Under the pieces are notes generated by a model. The model was not told the origin of the DNA. It ran no database searches and worked only from the letters and a program-made list of their open reading frames with translations. A DNA stretch of 64,000 nt from NCBI GenBank assembly GCA_027475525.1, contig JAMWFC010000044.1:1365340-1429339 (forward strand). The letters are read 5' to 3'. A program made the translations under genes and the position numbers. Source of the DNA: Macrolepiota albuminosa (Eukaryota > Basidiomycota > Agaricomycetes > Agaricales > Agaricaceae). Shown piece by piece: positions 9,749 to 21,273 of this stretch (position 1 is the stretch's first letter; every line of letters starts with the position of its first letter).

Positions 9749-11596
9749 ATGGCTCAAAATACGGTATCCGTGACAAGCCCAGCCCTCCAAGAGGCAACCA
9801 AAAGCTCTACAATAGTCTGGCGACAGGACCTCGAGGCGCTGTTTCATCACGCCAAAGATCGATTTCCTGATGTTGTATGGGAGGTGGGCGAGGGCGATGA
9901 CATTGGGCAGGAACTGTGGGGCCACAAAGGTGCGTTTCACTCACATCCTACTACGTTCCTCCTCAACGTTGCTCACAGCGGTCGTCTATGCACGGGCACC
10001 GCCCAGCTTCCAGGCGAGGTACTTCTCGTTCAGGCCGAACCCTTATACGTCGTCTCCACCTCCGACGGCGTCTTCATCTAGCTTAGACCTGTCCTCGTCG
10101 CGTACACCGTCACCGAATTTCCCCGCCCCATCAGTAGCCCCAACGAACACTTTATTACGAATCAGCACCTCAATAAATCCTACATTGTTTTCCAAAGAAC
10201 TCGAATACCTATATACCGGGCAAGGCTTCGGGGAAGCCTTTGAATTCCTTTACGACTCGTCCGAGTCGACCCCCAATGAGGCGGATGCAGAGGAACTGCG
10301 TATTGACAAGCTGCGAAAAGACCTCGTGTTCATGTGGAGGTCTAGGCTATACTCTGACGTCCGAATATCCTTGACAGGCACTTTCTCTTCATCTAATCAC
10401 GAAAACACCACCGCCATATTCTCATCTCATCGCTTCATCCTTGTTTCGCGATGCCCCTACTTTCATACAGCATTACTATCATGGCCCAAACAGCAAGATC
10501 AGCAAATGCTTACATTGCCCTCGCCACCATTTACGCCAGCCTCATTGCACTTTACCTTGGGTTTCATTTACACCGGCACACTCATCTTCTCCCACAGGTC
10601 GTATGACCTCGACACCGCATTTCACATCATGCGATCATCAACATATCTCAGTCTTCCAACGCTATACGACGAGATACAGGCGCGTATCATTCAGGAGATG
10701 ATGCACGGGCTCTTTCATGCGTTCTTGCCCTTCCCCGAATACGAGCGACTGACAGCAGGGGCCTGGGGTACCGGAGGGTGTCGCTGCAGGCAGTGCGCGC
10801 GCCGCGCTCCACGCGTCCTTGAATTTTCTCTGACAGACGACGTGAAGAATTCATTGCTGGAACGGGGGGCACGGCGCGCCCTCGTCGGTCTTTTTGGTGA
10901 AGGGTGGTGTACAAGCGAGTTTGCGGCGCTACCTCCCAAGCTTCGAGACGGACTTCTGAAAGGTTTAGGGAAGCGGACCACTCCCCAGAATGCTTTTTCT
11001 CTGCTTTCTGCTGCGGAGCATGCCCTAGCGCGGCTGGGGGCAGTCATCGATGCGTGGGCAGGCGACGTGAGGGACATGATACTGGCCGCGCGAAAGACAA
11101 TCGATGAATGTGTGTGTAGCCAACCCGAAGCCTGTTTTGCAACCTCCGATTGGAATGATATCATGGAGAGGGACGGTGTGGCATTTGAGGATGCAGAAAG
11201 GGTTGAATGGATCATGGCTTCGGTGTCAAGAGGTGTCAACGAGCGCAACGCTGCACCTCTGTATCAGGTAAGTCGATCTCTAGCAAATTCAACGTTGCAC
11301 TCACAGTTCGCACAGACACTGGTGTCTTCTATTCTACTTCGTCCTCATCCAACCGAGACCGACGCTCCCATACTTTCCCCAACGTCTCATGTCCGCGTTC
11401 AGGTTGAACAGGCCCGCGTGGACCTCCTCAAATGGATTGGGAAACGGTGGCTGGGGATTCGTCAGGAAGGGGGTTTTGACCAGCTTGAGGGATGGGCACT
11501 CAAGGAAATCAGCGACAGTGTGTTCAGCCACTTTCATAATATTGCACAATCTAACAACGTTATCAGATCTTGAAGTACCTCGAGAAGACCTTATAA
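9749..11596 (+). CDS. BTB/POZ domain protein
   Basis: Exon 1 (9749-9929, starting MAQNTVSVTSPALQ) joins exon 2 at 9979 across a 49-nt intron in phase. A Ser/Pro-rich segment is followed, at about residues 170-300, by a BTB/POZ fold: YSDVRISLTG, FSSHRFILVSRCPYFHTALLS, LTLPSPPFTPASLHFTLGFIYTG. BTB proteins act as dimerising or cullin-3 adaptor modules; the partner here is unknown. The C-terminal region contains a GCRCRQCARRAP patch and no second domain I recognise. A GTAAGT...CACAG segment at about 11268-11306 is an in-frame 39-nt possible intron. Near the end, a CTAAC branch and CAG acceptor at 11566 argue for a last intron. A donor at 11520 ends the protein with ILKYLEKTL at 11596. A donor at 11518 runs in frame into the CAP-Gly protein. 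Without splicing it ends at 11573. Confidence 0.8.
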
Positions 11597-11604
11597 ATCC
11601 CAGA

Positions 11605-13837
11605 ATGTCCGCTTCTCAACCACACAAGCCTCCGAGACAGTCGACACTTGTGCGCGCAAAGGAAAGTGCTAGCAACAACGACTCTATCAGCTTGCACTCC
11701 TCTATGCGTGTCAGTGTTCGCAGCCGCAATCTCCCCATGACCTTGGCACCCGGGCGAGCATCCTCGTCGACCGGCACATCATATAAAACATCACGCATGA
11801 ACGATTCGACCACGAGCCTCGCACACAGTAGCCCACTCGCAGCAAACGGCGTCGAGAAGGATCAGGCTACTAACAAGGACAATTCCAGGCCTGATTCGAA
11901 GCTCACGCCAGCTTTGGATTCTATTGGTCTTCCTCCATATTCGTCTCCAACCGCTTCACCCAGACTACAGCCATCTGTCCTTGAACCCGATGGTAGCCAG
12001 AACGGGGAATACGACAACCAAAGTATAACCGAAAGTATTTCTGGGGATGATCCTTATCCTGCCACCCTCTCATTAGACCACAACCGCCTGCCACCTCTCC
12101 CACCTAAGAAGATGGTCATCAAAAAGGTTACTCCTATGCCACGACAGCCGTCTGCCACCGCAAAGTCACGTACACCGGCTAGTCCAACCCGTCCAACCTC
12201 CTCTCCCTCAGTCCGCTCCTCTGCGGCTTCAGTCCGCTCTGTAGCATCAACAATCCGTAAAAGCAACGTTACCGATACCAGCAAATCAGTCAAGCCATCG
12301 ATCACCTCTCGACCCACATCCCATGTCTCTCTCGCTTCGACATCTCCGACAATTTCATCGCGTCCTTCATCGCGACCCTCATCCCAGGCGTCGTCTTCTT
12401 TCCGAACAGCGTCTTCATCTGCCCCGCGTTCACGCCAAACTTCTACCACCGACCCTCATCCCAGGCGTCGTCTTCTTTCCGAACAGCGTCTTCATCTGCC
12501 CCGCGTTCACGCCAAACTTCTACCACTCTACAGTGAGCACCGCCACACGTGCCCGGGACACTACCACATCATCTCGTGGTCCATTGAAGACGCCTTTGAG
12601 AGCACGGACGACGTCTGCGAGCTCCTCGAAGAGCAACGTCAGCAGTGTTAGCGTTCGGAGCGCGGTTAGCAGTGTGGCCGGAACCCCACAGAAGAAGCGG
12701 CCTCCGGTGCCTCCTGTTGATCCAAGCAAGCTGAGCCCCAACGTGATGATGAGGACGAGGACGATATCGAGCACATCGTCAGTGCGGTCAACCACGTCGA
12801 CGGTGTCGACAGCTGCGAGTACGGCTGCAAGAAAGGCGATGACGAACGCGACTCGGAAAGTTGGTAATGGCAATGGGACAGCTCTTAGTCCTGCGGAGCA
12901 AGTGAAGGAGATGGCGAGAGCAAGAGATAAGGAGATTACGAAGGCATCAAATCAAGCGACGCGCACGTCCTCATCTGCATCCGCATCTGTCACCGCTATT
13001 GTGACTGCTTCCTCAGCGCCGGAACCCGTAACAGGAGAGCCTACTGCCGCGGAGCCAGAACTGCAGACTACGAGTAGTGGGATCACGATCAAACCGCAAT
13101 CAAAGGCGGATCTCTCGCTCGAGCATAAGAAGAGCGACAGCGTCGCGTCGACGGGCAGCAACTCGACTCTCAAGAGGCGTAATTCATCGGATACTATTAC
13201 CACTCGGTTGAGTGTGGTGGTAACAAATACCACCCCCAATCACCACTCATCGCGTGCCGCTGCACCGACCAGTATTTCTGAAGCTAAGGCCCTCAAGGAG
13301 AATCAGCCACTGCCTACGTTGCCCATTGCTGCGAGGGGCGCGTCGCTCGATATTGGGATCCCATGCATCATTTCGTTGAAGCGAAAACGATTCAAGGCGT
13401 ATGCGCGGTATATCGGGGAGGTTGAAGGCGAGGATGGGCCATGGGTCGGTGTCGAAGTCCCGGTGAACGACTCATGGGGTGCTGCTGCAGACCGTGATGA
13501 CGGGGAGCGACAGTGGAATGACGGGACCTGGGGCGGCATACGATACTTTGACATTGGGAGTGCTACAGGCAGTGAATGGGATTACAGTGGAGATGATCGA
13601 GCGGCAAGGAGGCGACGGGCGGATTGGGCTGGAGGGAGCTGGGGGAGTAATATGTTTGGGACGGGTAAAAGTGTCCTGAAGCGTGAAGGAGACCAACTTA
13701 GCCTTGATCACCGGAGCAAGCGCTTTAGGAGCATTAGCCCGGCCATGTCAGACGCGTCGGGGATGGAGTCACGGGGACTTTTTGTCAGACCGCAGCAGGT
13801 GCTGTATGTTGTAGATGCTTTGGGTGCAGATGTATGA
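11605..13837 (+). CDS. CAP-Gly domain protein (frame broken by 77-bp repeat)
   Basis: A Ser/Pro/Arg/Thr-rich, probably disordered N-terminal part (MSASQPHKPPRQS..., with many S-R-P repeats and PLPPKK, PPVPPVD proline motifs) leads to a C-terminal CAP-Gly domain: RYIGEVEGEDGPWVGVEVPV, WNDGTWGGIRYFDI and FVRPQQVLYVVDA. CAP-Gly domains bind the EEY/F tails of microtubules and EB-type proteins, so a role at microtubule plus ends or with dynactin is likely. The usual GKNDG core is WNDG here. A perfect 77-bp tandem duplication (12373-12526) shifts the frame. The first part then ends at 12651, and the CAP-Gly part lies in the frame open from 12323 to 13837. The ATG at 11605 lies 8 nt after the possible BTB stop. 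Confidence 0.75.
12373..12526. repeat. 77-bp perfect tandem duplication (site 1)
   Basis: Units 12373-12449 and 12450-12526 are identical, starting CGACCCTCATCCCAGG. They lie in the Ser-rich coding part of the CAP-Gly gene. The unit is not a multiple of three, so two copies break the frame. The length equals that of five other duplications in the window, which suggests an assembly overlap. Confidence 0.95.
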
Positions 13838-14045
13838 TGGCAGCATTCCACCCATTCTATTCTTGTTATCATGTCTACCACATTCTTTTCATCCTGGATA
13901 GTTTTATACACACGCTCTTTGCAATTCACGTAGTAGTATTGAATTAATCTGGATATCTGTGCACATGAACCGAATTTTTTTTTTGACGCCCAAAAATTGA
14001 TGTTCCTTGCGTCACAGTCACACTAAAAGTTTTTCTCGAGAACTC

Positions 14046-16051
14046 ATGTTTCCTCGGGCAGCAGGCAGAGTCCTGCTTCGTTCTCGTTTATCTCTGTCCT
14101 CCTCTGTTCATTATAGATGTCGGCTGATGGGAACAACGTCTTCACCTAGTATCTCAACACCGCCGGCTGAACGTGTACCCTCGAGCTCGTCGCGTCACTT
14201 CTCCGACCGCACCTTTCAGTCTGCGCCCATCTCGGAAGAGTCAAAGAAAGCTATCAAGCATGAATTCATGTCTGACGTGCAGGCAGCGACCATCGACGTA
14301 TGGACTTTCCTCCCCATTGCATATACGCTGACACCTCTTCTAGGCTGGACTCATAGGTAAAGACCTCCTAGTACAGGCCAAGACAGGTACAGGAAAAACC
14401 ATGGCATTTCTACTTCCTGCAATTGAACGCCTTGCCAAGGTTGAGAAACCTCTCAGTGGTATCTCTATGCTTGTTCTGGCCCCGACACGCGAGTTGGCTC
14501 TCCAAATTCAGCAAGAAGCCGTTGTACTGCTGAAACATCACAAGCATATGACAGTTGGACACATCATAGGTGGAACCAAGTATGTGTAATCTATTCTTCC
14601 TCTCAATATCCCTACTGATATGGTATAGTACCAACAAGTCTCTTAATACCATCCTCAAAAATCCACCAACGATCCTCATTGCCACCCCTGGCCGCCTTTA
14701 TGACCACCTCACGACGCCTGAAATCGCTGTCAACGTCCGGGCCCAGTTTAAAGGACTACGGACCCTTGTGTACGACGAGGCTGATCGATTACTTGACCAA
14801 GGATTCAAAAGAGAACTGGATGGTATTCTCTCCGCTCTTCCAAATCGTCGTGTGTCTCCAAGGCAGGTCATGTTGTACAGTGCAACGATCAGCAAGGAAA
14901 TACAAGAGGTGAGTTTGAAGTCGTCTTTATCTCTCCAAGGCAGGTCATGTTGTACAGTGCAACGATCAGCAAGGAAATACAAGAGGTGAGTTTGAAGTCG
15001 TCTTTATCTTCACCAACTACATTCACAAGAACTTACCTTCTCTATAAAGATTGCTAAAAAAACCTTGAACGATGATCATGAGTTCATATCAACGTTGCTT
15101 GAAGATGAAGTCAATACCCACGAGCATGGTACGTCTGTTTTTCCTTTAAGATTTAAAACATATTGACACCCATTATAGTGCCTCAAACATACGTCATTTC
15201 TGGATTTGATGACACTTTCCCTCTTGCATTGCGCATTCTACGACAAGACCGCCTTCTACACGCCCATTCTGGTGTCACTCCTTATCAACTTTCTAAAACA
15301 CCCCTCTCCAAATCTAAAGTCATCGTCTTCTTCCCCACTGCACGACACGTCTCCGTCGCACATAGTCTCCTTTCCCTCATCCCCGGGCTACCCCCCATAT
15401 ACGAGATCCATTCACGTAACAGCCAAGGCGCCCGAATCCGAGCAAGCGCAGACTTCGCCAAAGCAGAAGAAGCTGTTCTCCTCAGTTCAGACGTCGCAGC
15501 CCGCGGTATGGACTTTCCAGGGTACGTTGCTTCAAGTATTCACCCATTTTCCTGTTCCTCGACTGACCATCCCACCCGTTTTCGGCAACAGCGTGACTCT
15601 GGTCGTCCAAATAGGGCTTCCTTCGAGCTCCGAACAATATATCCATCGCCTTGGTCGTACCGCGCGCGCTGGTGAATCCGGGCAGGGTATAATTGTCCTC
15701 GACTCCTCCGAACGTTCCTTCCTGAGCAATAAAGACATGCGCTCAATCCCCATCCAGGCTTCATCTCTTAATGAAGCCGATCTCACCACTGAGCGAATGG
15801 AAGTTAACCGCGCCCTGCCTTCTGTTGATTCGGAGCGAAAGTCCCAGGCCTATCGTGCGTGGCTGGGGTACTACAAAACACATTTGAAGGTGTTGAAGTG
15901 GAGTCGTGAGGAGCTTGTTAGACAGGCCAATCATTACGTTCGCGTAGTCCTTGGATGGCAGCAAGAGGATCTGCCAGGTATAGAACCGAAGACGGTGGGC
16001 AAGATGCAGTTGAAGGGCGTCCCGGGGTTGAATATTGTGCGGAACGCGTGA
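14046..16051 (+). CDS. DEAD-box RNA helicase, Mss116-like
   Basis: Six exons (14046-14297, 14344-14579, 14629-14908, 15050-15128, 15179-15521, 15592-16051) give 549 residues in one frame. All helicase motifs are visible: Q motif region FMSDVQAATI, I AKTGTGKT, Ia PTRELALQI, Ib TPGRL, II DEAD, III SAT, IV VIVFFPTA, V SSDVAARGMDFP, VI QYIHRLGRTARAGE. The long C-terminal extension (YRAWLGYYKTHLKVLKW) and the Arg/Ser-rich N-terminus (MFPRAAGRVLLRSRLSLSSS) resemble the mitochondrial Mss116/CYT-19 group, which remodels group I/II introns and other mitochondrial RNA. The mitochondrial location is inferred from that N-terminus. The exon 3-intron 3 border is duplicated by 77 bp, but splicing from the first donor to the last acceptor still yields the full protein. 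Confidence 0.92.
14855..15008. repeat. 77-bp perfect tandem duplication (site 2)
   Basis: Units 14855-14931 and 14932-15008 are identical (TCTCCAAGGCAGGTCATG...). Each unit contains the end of helicase exon 3 with motif III and the GTGAGT donor. The second copy falls within the apparent 141-nt intron; with one copy the intron would be 64 nt, close to its neighbours. Confidence 0.95.
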
Positions 16052-16200
16052 CTGCTGCAGCTTAGAAGTATGCGGAGCGAATTCTAGATATGTAGATTTT
16101 ATTGACTTCATGAATCAAGTTAATAGAGTAAGCTAATATAGAGTATATCTATAGTAGATACGCGCTAGTTTAACACATCCACCCTCTGAAGCGTGAACAA

Positions 16201-16766
16201 TCACGACGGAATGGAATCAATGCCCTCGCGCTTCATATCGTTTACTGGGCCTTTTTGATATCCAGCGATATAAGAGAGGGATTGATTCTCCTTTGGTTCC
16301 TTCTCCCCACCAAATTCAAACAAATTTGCTCGTATGGATTTTTTTTTAACACAGTCACATTTCTCGCGACGATCAAGGCCCAGGAGACCCTTGATCCTGT
16401 TGATGAAGGGCATCCCAGCAACAAAAGCACGCAATCCGACTGTATCATTGCATCAAACAGCCTCTTTAGCTCATCGATGACATGGATCACACATCCCTCC
16501 ATGTAAACTAACACCTTGCGACAAACTGGGATGTTCATTCCATACGGCAGGGACGTAACCTGCATCACCAATTATATGTCATCTTCACCACCACCAACCA
16601 CTCCTTGCAGTTTCCGATCACCCAGTAAAAATTGAGAGATAGTCGTGGTTGATGTATCAAAGCTCTCCTGGCGTGGAATTTTTTTATCTTGAGGCGGATC
16701 CAGACAACCTATGTGCATCACCTCAATTTCTGTAATCATATCTTCATCATTTAACTGATATGTCAC
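16201..16766 (-). pseudogene. Possible relic of an F-box paralogue's C-terminus
   Basis: Directly downstream of the F-box gene on the same strand, open pieces contain VTSLPYGMNIPVCRKVL then IDELKRLFD. This recalls the end of the F-box protein itself (VKTSLPYVSRVL ... LLDEERLLGIK). Frames are broken by a stop at about 16572, and no start or F-box is present. It may be a decayed tandem duplicate of the C-terminal part, but the likeness is short and could be chance. Confidence 0.3.
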
Positions 16767-16787
16767 TCCTCAACATTCATTCCAACC

Positions 16788-18463
16788 CTAATGGATGAAT
16801 AAACGCACTTTAATCCCTAATAATCGCTCTTCATCAAGAAGGACGCCTTTGAAGGGAACATTTGAGTCGTTCTTGAGCGAAAGCACCCTGCTGACATATG
16901 GTAGGGAAGTCTTGACAGGCTCTTCAAACATGTCGTGTTCGACCACGCTTTCGTCCAGATGAACCCGGGATAGTTGATCTGTGTCCATTGATTCCTTATA
17001 TAACCTTTGCACCGTCCGGGGATTGAAATCCAACACAGTTAACGTCTGTTCTCTCTCCTCGCCATCCTCGTCATCCTCCGAGGACTGTGTTAAATCGACG
17101 GCACATCTTTGCCCTGCCGTCGTCGTAATCCACGCCAACGACATGACAGTCGCCTTGAATATCCGAGTCACCTTCACACCCCATTGCTCCCATGGAAGAA
17201 GAACCGTACGATGCCCAAGTATCGCATCCGCAGAATGATCGGGGTTTTCGACTAAAATAATGTTGAAGAGACTGCTACGATGCACAAACATTGTGAATGT
17301 GTCCTGCCTCAAGGTCGATGGGCGTATGCCACGGAGGCTGAAGATAACAATTGAATCTTCAGGTATCGGATGGAAGCGTTGCGATGAGTGAGGAGTACCA
17401 CTCGGTGTAGGGTTAGGTTCCGCGCGGCACAGTGAGGTGAGAAGGCGATGGGTAGGGGAAAGTTTCGGTAATCCGAAAGATAAAAACGGCTTTAACGGTG
17501 TAGGTGGTTCCTGTCTTATGAGTGGTGTATCTGGAATCAACCAGATATCAAGGGTGTTCATGCGCTTGTTGGGTAAGCACAGAACTGTCGGAGAAAGAAA
17601 TATAACTCCATGGTAAGTTTGGAAGGGCAGATCAACCGCCTACAGAAGATGTGCATCTCAGTAAGAAGGGCTAACAACCATGTACGAACATACCAATTTA
17701 AGGGTGCCTGTCTTCCACTGATATACGAAGAGCCGATCGCTCAGTAAGACTTGGAAATGCGTCATTATGAGCACGAGGTGGTCACCGACAATTTCAATAA
17801 GGATAGCGGGATGGGACCAATCTATCGCTTCAACGAATAGCACAGGTGTCTGGGCCAAAGGATGCAAGTTGCCAGTAGAAAACTGGAGTAGACGTAGTTC
17901 AACCATACAGCAGTCTACATGTTGCGCATGTGGAGACCTCGGAAAATCAGTGACCACATCAAAAACAATCAAAATAGCGCGGCATACAGAGTGAGAACTG
18001 CGATAAGATCATGTTCATAGATCGCCAGCCCAAAGTCCACCATCTCATGGCCAACTGGTATATTAGACCATTTGACCTCGTCACTTGGTTTCTGAGGAAG
18101 GCGACAGTAGTACAACGTTCGCCTGTCTACATCACCTAATACGCATGCCCCGGCCGTGAGATCATAGAGACCAGATGTCTGATGTTGTACCGGAATGGTT
18201 TTTCGGAAGTCGATGTCAAGTTTCGACCAGCCTTGTTCAAGAAGTTCAAGTGCTGAGAGGCGCTCGGCAGGTACATGATCAGTAAACTGATTGGTTTCAA
18301 CAGTTGCGCTGTGAGCTGCAAAGCGAAATTGCAAGGCGGGAGAAGCCGTAACGAGGTCGTCAAAGTGAGGATGAGCCAAAGACAGTGATTTAAGATCGGA
18401 TACACCAACAAAAGCAAAAATGCGGTACACAATTTCCAATGGCAGATCCAAAAACTGTGTCAT
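16788..18463 (-). CDS. F-box protein
   Basis: Three exons (18463-17988, 17937-17694, 17639-16788) sum to 523 residues in frame. The N-terminus MTQFLDLPLEIVYRIFAFVG followed by VSDLKSLSLAHPHFDDLV is an F-box. The remainder, with EHDLIAVLTL, VELRLLQFSTGNLHPLA, IEIVGDHLVL, LFVYQWKTG, RTVLLPWEQWG and a terminal SLPYVSRVL...DEERLLG, is the repetitive beta-rich substrate-side region of a large agaricomycete F-box family. F-box proteins recruit targets to SCF ubiquitin ligases; the target is unknown. Intron 1 (50 nt) has a GTATGC donor, a CTGAT branch and a CGAG acceptor; it removes an apparent frameshift. The start was placed at the ATG right before the F-box. Confidence 0.88.
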
Positions 18464-19052
18464 CACGAACAAGTGGTACGAGGTGCCTTAAGCTTGTCGG
18501 TCCGGTGGTTTACAATGAGGAGATGTGATTAGATTAGATGGATTGCCTGGTGACATCACCCATAGATATCATGAGCCAATTTCAAGAATATTGGTATCGC
18601 AAGTAATTGCAACTTTGACATTGACAAGACGACTGCATATATATCCCACTTTGTTCAGGTAGTCAAAGTGATAAACGAGATCCACGCGAGAAAAGCTTGT
18701 AAATAGACGCCCATCAATTATATTGTTATTTTGAGCAAAACCTGTGACGATCATGTTCGTTTTTTTGAAAAGCTTGTAAATAGACGCCCATCAATTATAT
18801 TGTTATTTTGAGCAAAACCTGTGACGATCATGTTCGTTTTTTTACCATGCCGCTCTCCAATACTCGCTCAGAGTACTATAGCGGCTAAAGAACAGGGTAC
18901 CCCTGTTTCCCAGGAGCGACCAGCAAGCCAGCAGTAAGTGATCAGGATTTGTCACACATGTTGAGTTTGTCCTTGTTTTTTCACATCCTCGTCGTCTCCT
19001 CTTTCTCCCAACAGCACAGCAGCACAGTCCATAGTTCTCGCTACGCCACAGC
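18464..19052. other. Divergent intergenic region with 77-bp repeat (site 3)
   Basis: This lies between the F-box start (minus) and the MADS-box start (plus). Perfect 77-bp tandem units occur at 18690-18766 and 18767-18843, starting GAAAAGCTTGTAAATAGACG and ending in a T-run. The stretch before the MADS ATG (about 18960-19050) is pyrimidine-rich, like a fungal 5' leader. No further gene is supported. Confidence 0.6.
18690..18843. repeat. 77-bp perfect tandem duplication (site 3)
   Basis: Two identical 77-bp units, intergenic. The offset of GAAAAGCTTG is 18690 to 18767. The length matches the other five sites. Confidence 0.95.
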
Positions 19053-20896
19053 ATGGGGAGAAGAAAGATCGAGATTCAGCCTATCACGGTGAGTTGCAAC
19101 CGCCATACATCTTTATCTTGGTTTCCCTCTCAGAGAAGCGAGAAATTCTTTGTGTACCCTATTCCAATCCCTCTTCCGTCTAACGTCCTACTAAGAACTC
19201 CTTTACAGAACGAACGAAATCGTTCGGTGACCTTTTTGAAAGTATGTTAGCCCCTGCCTACAAGGAGAAAGCTATTTTTGACCCAGTCTTGGCACGCCTC
19301 TTTTTATATCCTTTTTTGTCCTAGCGAAAGAACGGTTTATTCAAAAAGGCCCACGAACTTGGTGTATTGTGCTCAGTAGATGTCGCGGTGATAATATTTG
19401 GTACGTCTCCTTTTCTCGCCGCCCAAGTCCGGACCATTATCGTGCCAAGGCTGTTGTGGTGACAAGTAGTTCTATTTTTATCTAGACGAGAGGCACGGCC
19501 ATGATACAAAGCTCTTTCAATATTCTTCATGTGACGTTCGCGACATTGTCCAGCGTCATCTCCGTGTAAGTCGGGATCCCTGGTTTTAAGCTCTTATTAA
19601 ATATGTATCGCAGCACAACGGCGAGAGGGACACTCGTGGGCCGGCGGATTTTTCTGGAGAAGGTTCAGGGGGCAGACATGATGCGGTGGGTGACGGAGAT
19701 GAGGAAGACGACGAGGGAGATGCTGAAGAAGCAGCTGCTTCTCCAAAGAGGTCGACTTCGGGAAATAAGCAAAACAAAGACGACGACGAGTTCAAACCAT
19801 CCGCTCGGGTGATTGCGGAGGTTCGTCGATTTTTTATCCTCCATTGTCGTTGTGTAGTGATGCTCTGCCATAGGCTGAGCCTAAGCATAGAGGTTCATAC
19901 TCCAATGAACGTGTACCCGACCGCTCCAGGTCCAGCGTAACACTGTCAAGTTTCCCGCTTTCTCAGTATGATACCCAGCATCCAATGTCTAGCGACCGAT
20001 TGAATCCTGCACACGACCGACCATACCAAGACCAACTTCAGAACAAGAAACCACGGCTGGACTTTTCTCTTGATTTGAACATGTCACGCGAACACAGGCA
20101 ACCCGAAGATTCCATACATCGTCTCCATGAACCGATCTACATGTATCCCCCACACCCCTCCTTGCGCCGCTCCTCCGATGCTAGCCACCCCCCGAACTAT
20201 CCTCCCTACCATATGCCATATCCCTCCTCGCCGACGTCAGGTCACGGCCCTGGTTACGGCCCTCCGCCATTCCACTCACCTCACTCCGAGTTTGCTCTTA
20301 ACCAACAGATTCCATCCTGGATGCGCACCCACGGATCAACAAGTGCAAACGGAGCAGGATTAGCCGGGCTTCCGGCGCTCTTCGGATCCTCCGGAGGACA
20401 CATAGGCCCTGCAAGTTTCGACGGACTATCATTCACGCGTGGAGATGAAGGGCGTCAGGGCGGATCTAATGAGAAGAATGGGCACGACACTTTCGCACAC
20501 ACTTTCCTCGAGGCGGATCAGCAACAACGTAAAGTCTCGCTACATCAAGGTGGGCTACCCATTTCCCGCGGGACCACTTCCGCCGCGTCGTTCGGTATCG
20601 ACTGGCCTTCCCACCGAGCCTCGTCGCTCTCGCATCCGGGTGCCCCGCCTACCCCACCTGCAGCGTCGGCATCAGCATCCGCAAAGTCTGACGCAGCGCC
20701 CGAAGAGAATGGTGGAGTTGCGACCAGTTCCCCCGATTCAGGTGGGGCAGGATGGTTAGAACTTTTGTCTGGAACTGGACCGGCGGAAGCTGCGACGACA
20801 GCGGCAAATAATACCCTTTCAGCACCCTCGGAGACCCCGACACTGAGGCCAAGGTCAAGCTCAGTTGCGTCTGTTTCTGGTCCTGCTGGCTCCTGA
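19053..20896 (+). CDS. MADS-box transcription factor, MEF2/Rlm1 type
   Basis: Six exons (19053-19088, 19209-19241, 19325-19400, 19486-19565, 19614-19820, 19874-20896) sum to 484 residues. The MADS domain is spread over the first four exons: [61 protein letters not shown]. The [11 protein letters not shown] start and [11 protein letters not shown] are typical of the MEF2-like (type II) class, which binds A/T-rich CTA(A/T)4TAG-like sites. In yeast, Rlm1 is a target of the cell-wall-integrity MAP kinase. Exon 5 is acidic ([12 protein letters not shown]), and exon 6 is rich in Pro, Ser and His with many SP sites, compatible with MAP-kinase control and transactivation (inference). Two exons of only 36 and 33 nt make this gene easy to miss by simple ORF finding. 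Confidence 0.93.
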
Positions 20897-21273
20897 GGCG
20901 ATTGGTTGGCGTTCAGTCTTTCATGACGCATTCTCTGGATATCATGGACATTGTTTCTCGACCGACAAAGAAAGTTGAACGTGACAAACCTCTGTACCTA
21001 TAGCTACCCTTATAGATCCAATAATTTATGTACGTTCTCCCGGTATATATACATGTCATGCAGCTATCGAGTTTTGACTGTTTCCTGTTCTCTACATCAT
21101 AAACATTCTAGTCACAGCCAGGATTTGAAAGATGCCTCGTCGTCTGGTTTCCCTCAATTTTAAGGCTTTGATAACAAGTTGGGCGCTTGTAAATATCCAT
21201 AGATGGCTGATTGTCAGATATAGTTTCAAGCACTATATTTCCACGGCTGAGACTGAGCCGCTCGTCCAACCCG
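20897..21273. other. Intergenic region
   Basis: This holds the 3' end of the MADS gene and the upstream region of the first nucleotidyltransferase-like gene. A short TATATATACATG stretch occurs near 21045. No gene is supported; small open frames lack motifs. Confidence 0.4.

Noticed and set aside
10715..11248. 177-codon open frame on the minus strand within the BTB gene
   Set aside because: Antisense shadow of a coding exon; no motifs, and the plus strand has a clear BTB domain.
12054..12449. 131-codon Glu/Arg-rich minus-strand frame
   Set aside because: Mirror of the Ser/Arg-rich CAP-Gly coding region; composition alone explains it.
17969..17990. Apparent frameshift in the F-box gene after AVLT
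   Set aside because: A 50-nt intron with donor GTATGC, branch CTGAT and acceptor CGAG restores the frame exactly.
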